Source of the DNA: Acetomicrobium sp. UBA3949
Lineage (GTDB): Bacteria; Synergistota; Synergistia; Synergistales; Acetomicrobiaceae
Reading direction: 5' to 3'
Assembly: GCA_002385485.1 (NCBI GenBank)
Contig: DGDP01000027.1
Coordinates: 1 to 6,490 of the forward strand
Length of the DNA stretch: 6,490 nt
Shown: positions 1 to 5,744 of the stretch, one piece after another
Numbering within the stretch: the stretch's first letter is position 1
Layout of the letters: each line of letters starts with the position of its first letter
The notes under the pieces: generated by a model
Databases searched by the model: none
What the model was told of the DNA's origin: nothing
The model's input: only the letters and a program-made list of their open reading frames with translations
Program-made: the position numbers and the translations under genes

Positions 1-887
1 CCTGAAAGGGCTTCGTAAACCGTATCCATGCCAAGACCGAGATATCTGGTACCCAGCGTCAAAGCCATAGCCAACAGCAAAAATCCGCCAAAAAGGGGCT
101 TTTTCCACCAAGACATATCGAGCCTTTTGAACCTGCTTTCCGTATAATTAAGCATTTCGATGTGCATAATTGAAACAAATCCGAAAAAAATGCCTGCCAT
201 TACCGATAATAATATGACCTTCCATTCTAACGAGATCGGGATAATTCTACCGGCTAAACCTGGAATGCCAAAACTGGTTGCAACGATTCTGGCTATAATA
301 CCACTTATGAAAGAAGGCAACAATACATCGTAAAGCATCTGTCCTATGTACAGCACCTCCACCCCGAATACCGCACCGGAGATCGGGGTTCCGAAGACCG
401 CCGAAAAACCGGCAGATATACCACAAACTACCAATTTTTTTCTGTCCTCTACGTCCAGGCGAAGAAGACCTGCCAGCCAGGACATCAAGCCTCCGCCTAT
501 TTGAGCGCAGGGACCCTCTTTGCCTGCGGAGCCCCCCGAAGCCAGAGTCGTTATAGTGGCTGCAAGCTTAACGGGAACTACCTTTAAAGGAATATATCCT
601 TCCTTGCAATGGACGGCTTCGATGACCTTTTCCGTTCCGTGCCCGTGAGCCTCTGGGGCAAAGGTCTTTATCAAAAAGGCGCTTGCAAGAAGCCCCAAAG
701 GCAGCAGCAAAATACGCCAAAAAGGCAGTCCGCCCACGAAGGAAACAGAACCTTCTAGGAGAAGCAAAAAGACAGAAGCCGCCCCTCCTACAATTAAACC
801 CGCCAACAGGGAAAGGATACCCCACTTGGCCGCGGAATATAGAAGTACAAATACCTCTTCGACCCTCTTATCATCGCCATTTTTCAC
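1..887 (-). CDS. ClC-family chloride channel or H+/Cl- transporter, N-terminal 295 residues (cut by window start)
   Basis: Integral membrane protein that moves chloride (or a similar anion) across the cytoplasmic membrane. Reading leftward from a GTG at 887 gives 295 open codons that run off the window. An in-frame TGA lies 9 bases upstream of that GTG, so no longer start is possible; GGGTGAT sits 5 bases before it. The protein is very hydrophobic. ClC landmarks in order: GHG at residues 82-84 where GSGIP is usual, GSAGKEGP at 119-126 with the gating glutamate E124, and the SAGFSAVFGTPISGAVFGVE stretch at about 158-177, which matches the helix G/H region. The residue aligning with the internal proton glutamate of E. 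coli ClC (E203) is V178. The later GxFxP and tyrosine motifs, and any C-terminal CBS domains, lie beyond the window. GKEGP rather than GREGT argues against the fluoride CLC-F type. The family is clear; channel versus antiporter is not. Confidence 0.93.
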   Translation of the reverse strand, partial: MKNGDDKRVEEVFVLLYSAAKWGILSLLAGLIVGGAASVFLLLLEGSVSFVGGLPFWRILLLPLGLLASAFLIKTFAPEAHGHGTEKVIEAVHCKEGYIPLKVVPVKLAATITTLASGGSAGKEGPCAQIGGGLMSWLAGLLRLDVEDRKKLVVCGISAGFSAVFGTPISGAVFGVEVLYIGQMLYDVLLPSFISGIIARIVATSFGIPGLAGRIIPISLEWKVILLSVMAGIFFGFVSIMHIEMLNYTESRFKRLDMSWWKKPLFGGFLLLAMALTLGTRYLGLGMDTVYEALS

Positions 888-916
888 TTGACATCACCCG
901 GAAACAATTATAGCAT
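888..916 (+). promoter_or_regulatory. Candidate sigma-70 promoter for mgsA-trmO
   Basis: A perfect TTGACA at 888-893 is followed after exactly 17 bases by TAGCAT at 911-916 (4 of 6 matches to TATAAT). Transcription would start near 923, about 48 bases before mgsA. The -10 overlaps the -10 of the divergent ClC gene (907-912), and the -35 abuts the ClC start codon. The two promoters probably cannot be occupied by polymerase at the same time. Confidence 0.4.
907..915 (-). promoter_or_regulatory. Extended -10 promoter for the ClC gene
   Basis: The minus strand reads TGCTATAAT, a consensus -10 with the TGn extension. No good -35 is seen 16-18 bases further upstream, as is common for extended -10 promoters. 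Transcription would begin near position 900, giving a leader of only about 13 bases that still contains GGGTGAT. Predicted by eye from the consensus. Confidence 0.5.
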
Positions 917-970
917 TTTAGACGTTCTGTTATTTTATATCGTAAAAGTAATAAAGGGGAGTGAAAAGCT

Positions 971-1456
971 GTGGACAGGAAAAGAATTGCTTTGGTCGCT
1001 CACGACAGCATGAAGGGCGACATCATCGAGTGGGCGCTTTATAATAAAGGCACCCTAACGAAACACGACCTCTACTCTACGGGAACCACTGGTTTCTTGC
1101 TGGAAAGAGAGCTTGGAGTTCCGGTTTTTAAATTCAAATCGGGCCCCCTGGGTGGAGACCAACAGTTGGGAGCTCGAATTGCCGATGGCTTGATCGATAT
1201 ATTGATCTTTTTTTGGGACCCCCTTAACGTTCAACCCCACGATCCTGACGTAAGGGCACTGCTGAGGATATCGGTCGTCTACAACATACCTACTGCCTGC
1301 GACAGATCTACGGCAGATTATCTGATTTCCTCGCCACTACTTAAGGAAACCTACAAGCCGATCCGAAAGTTTAGCCCAGAGGAATACCAGCAGAGCAGGA
1401 ACCTTAAATTCCTGGAACAGATAAAATCCTACGAGGACAAGGAGGAACAAGTGTGA
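971..1456 (+). CDS. mgsA: Methylglyoxal synthase
   Basis: Cytoplasmic enzyme (EC 4.2.3.3) that converts dihydroxyacetone phosphate to methylglyoxal and phosphate. It is a glycolytic bypass that relieves sugar-phosphate build-up when phosphate is scarce. The 161 residues carry the family motifs: ALVAHD at 7-12, STGTTG at 36-41, SGPLGGDQQ at 57-65 and FFWDPLN at 80-86, followed by PHDPDV at 89-94. By alignment with E. coli MgsA from memory, D63 is the catalytic aspartate (D71), with D83, H90 and D93 matching D91, H98 and D101. The tail is somewhat longer and more charged than in the E. coli protein. The start is GTG, chosen because AGGGGAG (955-961) lies 9 bases upstream; a GTG at 961 is out of frame. 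First gene of a two-gene operon, overlapping trmO by 4 bases (GTGA). Confidence 0.96.
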   Translation: MDRKRIALVAHDSMKGDIIEWALYNKGTLTKHDLYSTGTTGFLLERELGVPVFKFKSGPLGGDQQLGARIADGLIDILIFFWDPLNVQPHDPDVRALLRISVVYNIPTACDRSTADYLISSPLLKETYKPIRKFSPEEYQQSRNLKFLEQIKSYEDKEEQV

Positions 1457-1884
1457 GTGGTTTGTGGGAAATCTCTCCTATAGGAAAAGTTTTATCCCCC
1501 ATAAAGGAGCCCGTCAAACCGGATTTATTTCAAAACGTCAGATGCTCCGTGGAAATATATCCCGAGTTCAAAGAAGGATTGTTAGGTTTAGAAGAAGAAA
1601 AAGAAGTCCTTGTGATGTTTTTGTTTCACCTCAACATTGAAATATCTCCCCTTCTGGTGCATCCGAGAGGAGATATTTCGAGGCCTTTGCGAGGAGTATT
1701 TGCAACCTGCTCTCCGACGAGGCCAAATTCGATAGGAACAAACAGGTGCCGCCTGATAGCTTTGAGGAATTCCTATATAGATCTTATCGGTTTGGAGGCG
1801 ATAGACGGCACCCCCGTTATCGACATTAAACCCTTTTCATGCCTGGATCCCCGATATGATGCGGAGGTCAAAGATCTAATTTAG
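1453..1884 (+). CDS. trmO: TrmO/TsaA-type tRNA-A37 methyltransferase (short, single-domain form)
   Basis: The family is SAM-dependent and, in E. coli, N6-methylates t6A at position 37 of certain tRNAs. Visible motifs: SPIGKVLSP at 8-16, the conserved HPRG at 70-73, GVFATCSPTRPNSIG at 81-95 and IDGTPVIDIKP at 117-127. These are the core beta-barrel signatures of the family (usual form FATRSPxRPNPIG). At 143 residues it is only the N-terminal catalytic domain, much shorter than the roughly 235-residue E. coli protein and closer to archaeal and clostridial forms. The arginine of TRSP is C86 here. The GTG start overlaps the mgsA stop (GTGA) and has a strong AAGGAGG at 1439-1445, pointing to translational coupling. 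Its stop lies inside the 3' end of the convergent ppdK. The family is clear; activity on t6A is inferred by homology. Confidence 0.85.
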   Translation: MSGLWEISPIGKVLSPIKEPVKPDLFQNVRCSVEIYPEFKEGLLGLEEEKEVLVMFLFHLNIEISPLLVHPRGDISRPLRGVFATCSPTRPNSIGTNRCRLIALRNSYIDLIGLEAIDGTPVIDIKPFSCLDPRYDAEVKDLI

Positions 1885-4545
1885 TAGACCTAGCGATGAA
1901 TGGGCAGCCGAAAGCCTCGCTACGGGAATACGCATTGCCGAACAGCTGACGTAATCAAGCCCTACGCAGTCGCAAAAGGCAATGCTTGACGGATCCCCGC
2001 CGTGTTCTCCGCATATACCGAGCTCTAGGTCCTTTTTCGCGCTCCTCCCCTTTTCGACTGCCATCTTCATTAAGGCTCCCACGCCTTTGCGGTCCAAGGT
2101 GCGGAAAGGGTCTTCCGTATATATCCCCAGACGCACGTAGGCTGCCAAAAATTTGCCCTCCGCATCATCCCGGGATACGCCTAAAGTTGTCTGAGTGAGA
2201 TCGTTAGTACCGAAGCTGAAGAAATCGGCATATTCCGCTATCTCATCGGCAACTATAGCTGCCCTTGGCAACTCGATCATCGTGCCTATTTTGCATCTCC
2301 AATTCTCTCCGTAAGATTCGGCAATTTCGGCAACTGCCCTTTGTATGTTCGTCCGAAGCATGCACATCTCCTGCCCGGTCGCGACCAGCGGAACCATGAT
2401 TTTGACCTTGACGTCAACGCCTCTTTTAATCAGCTCGCAGGCCGCCTGAGCAATGGCCTTCGCCTGAGCTTCGTATATTTCGGGGTAGAGCACGCCGATA
2501 CGGCAACCCCTGAAGCCCAACATAGGGTTGCCCTCTTGAAGCCCTTCAATCCTCTTCAAAAGAATCTCTAGTCTCTGCGCTTCTGGAGATTCTCCCCTGC
2601 CCTCGGACCGAAGCTGGGCTAACTTCTTGGCTACATCCTTCCCCTTCGGCAAAAACTCGTTTAGAGGGGGGTCCAACAATCTCACAATAACGGGAAGGCC
2701 TTGCATGACCTCAAAAATTTCCACGAAATCGTCCTTCTGCAATCTGGCGAGCTTTTCCAATGCATCCATTCTGTCTTCGACCTTTTCCGCCACAATAACC
2801 TGCTGCATTATGGAAAGGCGATCGCTTTCTCTAAACATATGTTCCGTCCTGCACAGCCCGACTCCTTTTGCGCCAAGCTTTCGAGCCTGTCGCGCTTCTT
2901 CAGGGGTATCACAGTTTGCCCACACCTGAAGCCTGGCGAACATGTCGGCCATATCCAGGAAGTGGTGAAGATATTCTTCGTGCATGGAGGGCTCGATTAA
3001 GGGAGCCTCTCCCGGGTACACCTTTCCGCTGGTTCCGTCGATCGTTATTACATCATCTTTTTTAACGGTAAACTCACCTACGGTAAATCTCTCGCCGATA
3101 AGGTCGATGTTTACCGCCTCACATCCTACAACACAGGGAATTCCCAATGAACGGGCAACTAAAGCGGCGTGGCTAGTCTGCCCTCCCCTGCTCGTAAGCA
3201 ACCCGGCTGCCCTGGAAAGACCGTGTATATCCTCAGGCGTCGTTTCAGGCCGTACGAGTATTACAGGTTCTCCGCTTTTGCCGCGCTCTTCGGCCTCGTC
3301 CACATCGAAAACCACCTTTCCCGTAGCGGCGCCGGGAGATGCGGCTATACCTTCTGCTATGGAAGACAAATCTGCCGAAGGATCGACTTGTCGATGGAGC
3401 AGCTGTTCGATCTCTTTTGGCGTTACCCTGGTCACCGCTGTGCGGGCATCGATTATGCCCTCCTTGACCATGTCCGATGCTATCCTTACTGCCGCCTTAG
3501 CCGTGCGCTTCCCGTTTCGAGTTTGGAGTATATATAGCTTGCCCCTCTCTACCGTAAACTCTATGTCCTGCATGTCTTTGAAATGTCTTTCAAGGGTTTC
3601 GGCGACAATTTTAAGTTCTTCGTAAATATGTGGACTGACCTCCTTTAATGCTCCTATAGGTTGGGGAGTTCTGATTCCTGCCACGACATCTTCGCCCTGA
3701 GCGTTAATCAAAAACTCGCCGAAAAGCTCCTTATCGCCCGTAGAGGGGTTACGGGAAAATAACACGCCCGTGCCACAGTCGCTCCCCAAGTTTCCAAAGA
3801 CCATTTCCATTACTGTGACAGCCGTTCCCAAATCATCTGGTATATTGGCAATTTTCCTGTAGGTTACCGCTCTTTTGTTGTTCCAACTCCTAAATACGGC
3901 CTCGATGGCCATTTTCAACTGGGCCCAAGGATCTTGAGGAAAGGGTTCTCCGCTTTCCGATTTCACTATTTCCTTGAAACGGCTGATTATTTTCGCCAAA
4001 TTTTCTTCAGGTATCTGATGATCAAATTTGATGTTAAGTTGTTTTTTATGTTCGCTTAAAACCTTCTCGAAATGATCAAGGTCGATACCTAATACCACGT
4101 TAGCGAACATCTGTATAAACCTTCGGTAACAATCGTGGGCAAAACGCGGATCCCTGGTGTTTTCGGCAAGAGCTAGAACCGTACGGTCGTTAAGCCCAAG
4201 GTTTAATATGGTATCCATCATGCCCGGCATGGATATGGGAGCTCCCGAGCGAACCGACACCAAAAGCGGGTTTTCTTCTCCCCCAAAGGTCTTTCCGCTG
4301 ACATGCTCAAGATAATGCATATGCTCTACGATTTTAGGCCATAGCTGATCAAGCAATCCGAGGCCTTCTTTCATATAGGCACGGCAAGCCTCGGTCGATA
4401 TGATGAACCCGTTTGGGACGGGCAAACCTAGCGATTTCATCTCGGCCAAATTAGCCCCCTTGCCGCCCAGAAGGTTCACCATTCCGGCGTTACCCTCGTC
4501 AAAGCGATATACATACTTCACTCCTGTCTTGACAACACTCATCAT
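1876..4545 (-). CDS. ppdK: Pyruvate, phosphate dikinase
   Basis: Cytoplasmic enzyme (EC 2.7.9.1) interconverting pyruvate + ATP + Pi and PEP + AMP + PPi. In many anaerobes it runs in the ATP-forming, glycolytic direction. The 889 residues are full length. The N-terminal ATP-grasp domain (about 1-350) contains LLGGKGANLAEM (25-36) and SVRSGAP (97-103). The swivelling phosphohistidine domain has TSRGGQTSHAA (451-461) with catalytic H459. The C-terminal PEP/pyruvate barrel (about 540-889) has GLCRTEHMF (563-571), FSFGTNDLTQTTLG (776-789) and ELGICGEHGGD (841-851) with catalytic C845. Q456 replaces the usual Met of GGMTSHA. Two adjacent ATGs (4545 and 4542) are both possible: GGAGG lies 5 bases from the first and 8 from the second, so the second may be used. 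Monocistronic; the 3' end overlaps trmO by 9 bases. Confidence 0.98.
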   Translation of the reverse strand: MMSVVKTGVKYVYRFDEGNAGMVNLLGGKGANLAEMKSLGLPVPNGFIISTEACRAYMKEGLGLLDQLWPKIVEHMHYLEHVSGKTFGGEENPLLVSVRSGAPISMPGMMDTILNLGLNDRTVLALAENTRDPRFAHDCYRRFIQMFANVVLGIDLDHFEKVLSEHKKQLNIKFDHQIPEENLAKIISRFKEIVKSESGEPFPQDPWAQLKMAIEAVFRSWNNKRAVTYRKIANIPDDLGTAVTVMEMVFGNLGSDCGTGVLFSRNPSTGDKELFGEFLINAQGEDVVAGIRTPQPIGALKEVSPHIYEELKIVAETLERHFKDMQDIEFTVERGKLYILQTRNGKRTAKAAVRIASDMVKEGIIDARTAVTRVTPKEIEQLLHRQVDPSADLSSIAEGIAASPGAATGKVVFDVDEAEERGKSGEPVILVRPETTPEDIHGLSRAAGLLTSRGGQTSHAALVARSLGIPCVVGCEAVNIDLIGERFTVGEFTVKKDDVITIDGTSGKVYPGEAPLIEPSMHEEYLHHFLDMADMFARLQVWANCDTPEEARQARKLGAKGVGLCRTEHMFRESDRLSIMQQVIVAEKVEDRMDALEKLARLQKDDFVEIFEVMQGLPVIVRLLDPPLNEFLPKGKDVAKKLAQLRSEGRGESPEAQRLEILLKRIEGLQEGNPMLGFRGCRIGVLYPEIYEAQAKAIAQAACELIKRGVDVKVKIMVPLVATGQEMCMLRTNIQRAVAEIAESYGENWRCKIGTMIELPRAAIVADEIAEYADFFSFGTNDLTQTTLGVSRDDAEGKFLAAYVRLGIYTEDPFRTLDRKGVGALMKMAVEKGRSAKKDLELGICGEHGGDPSSIAFCDCVGLDYVSCSAMRIPVARLSAAHSSLGLLN

Positions 4546-4556
4546 TCTTACCTCCT

Positions 4557-4575
4557 TGCAGATTTGCTATCTGCA
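4557..4575 (-). promoter_or_regulatory. Hairpin adjoining the ppdK ribosome binding site
   Basis: In the ppdK leader RNA, a perfect 7-bp stem (TGCAGAT pairing with ATCTGCA) closes a 5-base AGCAA loop. Its 3' arm ends in the A that begins the AAGGAGG Shine-Dalgarno (4551-4557). The structure is followed by the RBS rather than a U-tract, so it is not a terminator. It could shield the 5' end, stabilise the mRNA or tune translation. Its role is inferred; the dyad itself is seen. Confidence 0.5.
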
Positions 4576-4584
4576 TATCGCGTT

Positions 4585-4614
4585 GACGATTTATCTCTAA
4601 ACTCTCTCATCGTC
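4585..4614 (-). repeat. Inverted repeat in the ppdK leader
   Basis: GACGAT at 4585-4590 and ATCGTC at 4609-4614 are exact reverse complements separated by 18 bases. With the RBS-adjacent hairpin they would occupy most of the roughly 80-base predicted leader. Six base pairs over a long loop is weak, and this may be chance. Confidence 0.25.
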
Positions 4615-4632
4615 TCACTTACATTTTGTTCT

Positions 4633-4641
4633 AGTATACCA
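4633..4641 (-). promoter_or_regulatory. Extended -10 promoter for ppdK
   Basis: The minus strand reads TGGTATACT: TGn followed by TATACT (5 of 6 matches to TATAAT). There is no convincing -35 at normal spacing. Transcription would start near 4626, giving a leader of about 80 bases that contains both inverted repeats. Its form closely resembles the element upstream of the 66-residue protein at 5570-5578. Confidence 0.45.
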
Positions 4642-4710
4642 CTATGTGCAAATTCAGTGTAGGGCTTATATCGAAACTTTAGTTTACTCGACTCCCTCTT
4701 CGTCGACTCG

Positions 4711-4739
4711 TTGTGTAAATAAAACATTTGGGCTAAAAT
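4711..4739 (+). promoter_or_regulatory. Candidate sigma-70 promoter for the ferritin gene
   Basis: TTGTGT at 4711-4716 (TTG matches), a 17-base spacer, and TAAAAT at 4734-4739 (5 of 6 matches). Transcription would start near 4746, about 40 bases before the ATG. The start region coincides with an imperfect dyad at 4746-4766 that could be an operator. Confidence 0.4.
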
Positions 4740-4745
4740 ATTGAT

Positions 4746-4766
4746 GTAAAAGTGTGAAAACTTTAC
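4746..4766 (+). repeat. Imperfect dyad at the predicted ferritin transcription start
   Basis: GTAAAAGT (4746-4753) and ACTTTAC (4760-4766) are reverse complements apart from one bulged A, separated by 6 bases. It lies between the predicted -10 and the AGGAGG RBS (4772-4777). It may be a repressor site or a leader hairpin. It does not match the Fur or PerR consensus as I know them. Confidence 0.3.
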
Positions 4767-4786
4767 CTTTTAGGAGGGGATGAGAA

Positions 4787-5272
4787 ATGGCACAGAAAAC
4801 GAGGAAGCTGGTCGAAGAACATGCAGACAAACTGATAGAGCTGTTGAACAAGGCTTATGCCGATGAACTTGTAGCCTATTTTTATTACAAAACTGCCGCC
4901 CTTTTAGTTAAGGGAATTCACGCCAAAACTGTGGCTGATCAGCTCGAAGAGATTGCCAAGGAAGAAATGGAACACTCGGAAGAGCTGGCAGAACGCATAA
5001 TACAGCTGGGCGGAGAACCCATTGACGACTGGGACGAGATAACCAAAAAGGCTAATTACCCAAAAGTCGATATACCCAAGGACAGATCCGATTACGAGAG
5101 CATATTGAAAGCAGTCCACGTTGCCGAACAGGGCGCTATAGAGGTATATGCAGACATCATAAACTTCCTGCAGAAAACAGCCAAAGATCCCGTTACGTTC
5201 CACGTGATACGCCATATAATGGGTGAGGAAATGCATCACGAGGAAGAGGTCGAAACTTTACTGGGCCTGTAA
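4787..5272 (+). CDS. Ferritin-like diiron protein (bacterioferritin/Dps-like)
   Basis: Predicted soluble four-helix-bundle protein of 161 residues, likely forming a cage that oxidises and stores iron or removes peroxide. A full bacterioferritin-type diiron ligand set can be placed: E27 (ADELVAYFYY), E60 and H63 (EEMEH), E114 (AEQGAIEVY), and E147 and H150 (GEEMHH). Spacings E27-E60 (33) and E114-E147 (33) equal those of E. coli Bfr (E18-E51, E94-E127). The loop between the helix pairs is about 11 residues longer. M61 sits at the position of the Bfr haem-ligand Met52. The protein has no cysteine, so it is not the cysteine-pair (thioferritin/DPSL) type. The start is ATG with AGGAGG 9 bases upstream. 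It is divergent from ppdK and convergent with the small cysteine protein. Ferritin fold is confident; Bfr, Dps-like or a distant relative is open. Confidence 0.88.
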   Translation: MAQKTRKLVEEHADKLIELLNKAYADELVAYFYYKTAALLVKGIHAKTVADQLEEIAKEEMEHSEELAERIIQLGGEPIDDWDEITKKANYPKVDIPKDRSDYESILKAVHVAEQGAIEVYADIINFLQKTAKDPVTFHVIRHIMGEEMHHEEEVETLLGL

Positions 5273-5312
5273 AAAGACAGCTTGAGGCGGGATAATTTAT
5301 CCCGCCTCAAGC
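5271..5312. terminator. Bidirectional intrinsic terminator between the ferritin and the small cysteine protein
   Basis: A perfect inverted repeat at 5280-5312 (arms of up to 16 bases around one central T) begins 8 bases after the ferritin stop. Its GC-rich core is GAGGCGGGAT. On the minus strand the stem is followed by TGTC and then TTTTT (5275-5271), a recognisable U-tract that best serves the leftward gene ending at 5332. On the plus strand the following bases are AT-rich but lack a U-run, so termination of the ferritin mRNA may be less efficient. Confidence 0.88.
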
Positions 5313-5331
5313 CACATTAAATGAATTTATT

Positions 5332-5532
5332 TCACAGTGCTTCAGGATCGCAAAGATTTTCAGCTTTTGCAGCCGCCCTGCCGCATCTTCGACAGACGAA
5401 TTTGGGGTTTCTGACTAATTTTTTATACTCCTCTAAATTAGAATCGATATATCTTACGTTTTCCAAATAGCAAAGATGCTCTTCGTGACCGATATGGGGC
5501 ATGGTGAATTTTGCTTCTGCCATCCGGGCCAT
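5332..5532 (-). CDS. Small conserved-looking CxxC (zinc-ribbon-like) protein, function unknown
   Basis: A 66-residue soluble protein. Cysteines are C21, C47, C50 and C61, arranged as one isolated Cys, then VCRRCG (46-51), then ENLC (58-61). A histidine cluster lies at H13, H16 and H19 near C21. This pattern suggests one bound Zn or Fe. Small proteins ending in a CxxCGR...ENLC motif are, as I recall, found unannotated in several anaerobic bacteria; I give no family name. The ATG at 5532 has AGGAGGG 7 bases upstream (5540-5546). An ATG directly abutting that SD is followed at once by TAA and is too close to be used; a second in-frame ATG at 5523 is less well placed. It has its own extended -10 promoter and shares a terminator with the ferritin. 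No metal-storage link is shown beyond proximity. Confidence 0.8.
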   Translation of the reverse strand: MARMAEAKFTMPHIGHEEHLCYLENVRYIDSNLEEYKKLVRNPKFVCRRCGRAAAKAENLCDPEAL

Positions 5533-5569
5533 TTTACATCCCTCCTGTAAGCATTTATAATTCTTTTAA

Positions 5570-5578
5570 ATTATACCA
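5570..5578 (-). promoter_or_regulatory. Extended -10 promoter for the small cysteine protein
   Basis: The minus strand reads TGGTATAAT, a full consensus -10 with TGn extension. No clear -35 lies at 16-18 bases. Transcription would start near 5563, about 30 bases before the ATG at 5532. Confidence 0.55.
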
Positions 5579-5612
5579 CCTTTGCACAAAGTTTTGCGAC
5601 AATTTCGGGCTT

Positions 5613-5642
5613 TTGCGGATACCCTGGTTCGTCAATTATAAA
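5613..5642 (+). promoter_or_regulatory. Weak candidate promoter for the PAS sensor gene
   Basis: TTGCGG at 5613-5618, an 18-base spacer, and TATAAA at 5637-5642. An alternative -10, TATAAG, lies at 5671-5676. The rest of the 212-base gap from 5533 to 5744 shows only the RBS and promoter of the leftward gene. Assignment is tentative. Confidence 0.2.
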
Positions 5643-5744
5643 GCGCTATCAATAACCGGATAAGTTTTCATATAAGATCGAATGCCCACTTCTTTCCGAT
5701 GTATGATTGCAATGCTTTTTGAAAGGGGTTTGTTAATCTCCATT

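Noticed and set aside
568..913. Open frames on either strand overlapping the ClC gene
   Set aside because: The ClC frame in this stretch has clear family motifs; the other frames give low-complexity basic or Cys/Arg-rich translations with no recognisable domain.
1799..1822. Nine-pair stem with one bulge (CGATA/ACGG with CCGT/TATCG) about 54 bases beyond the ppdK stop
   Set aside because: It lies inside the trmO coding sequence for the conserved DGTPVID motif and has no U-run on either strand, so it is not supported as a terminator.
1891..1922. TAGCGA...TCGCTA inverted repeat just after the trmO stop
   Set aside because: Only 6 bp over a 20-base loop, inside ppdK, with no following T-run; probably chance.
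1986..3625. Several plus-strand open frames of 65-213 codons opposite ppdK
   Set aside because: They are antisense shadows of a full-length, well-conserved enzyme and show no RBS or family motif.
4688..4710. TCGACTC occurring twice upstream of the ferritin promoter
   Set aside because: Two short copies 15 bases apart, with no third copy or partner site; too little to call an operator.
4904..5239. Open frame of 111 codons antisense to the ferritin
   Set aside because: It mirrors the helical ferritin codons and lacks an RBS; the ferritin reading explains the region.
5533..5541. ATGTAA minimal start-stop between the RBS and ATG of the small cysteine protein
   Set aside because: It directly abuts the Shine-Dalgarno with no spacer, so initiation there is unlikely.
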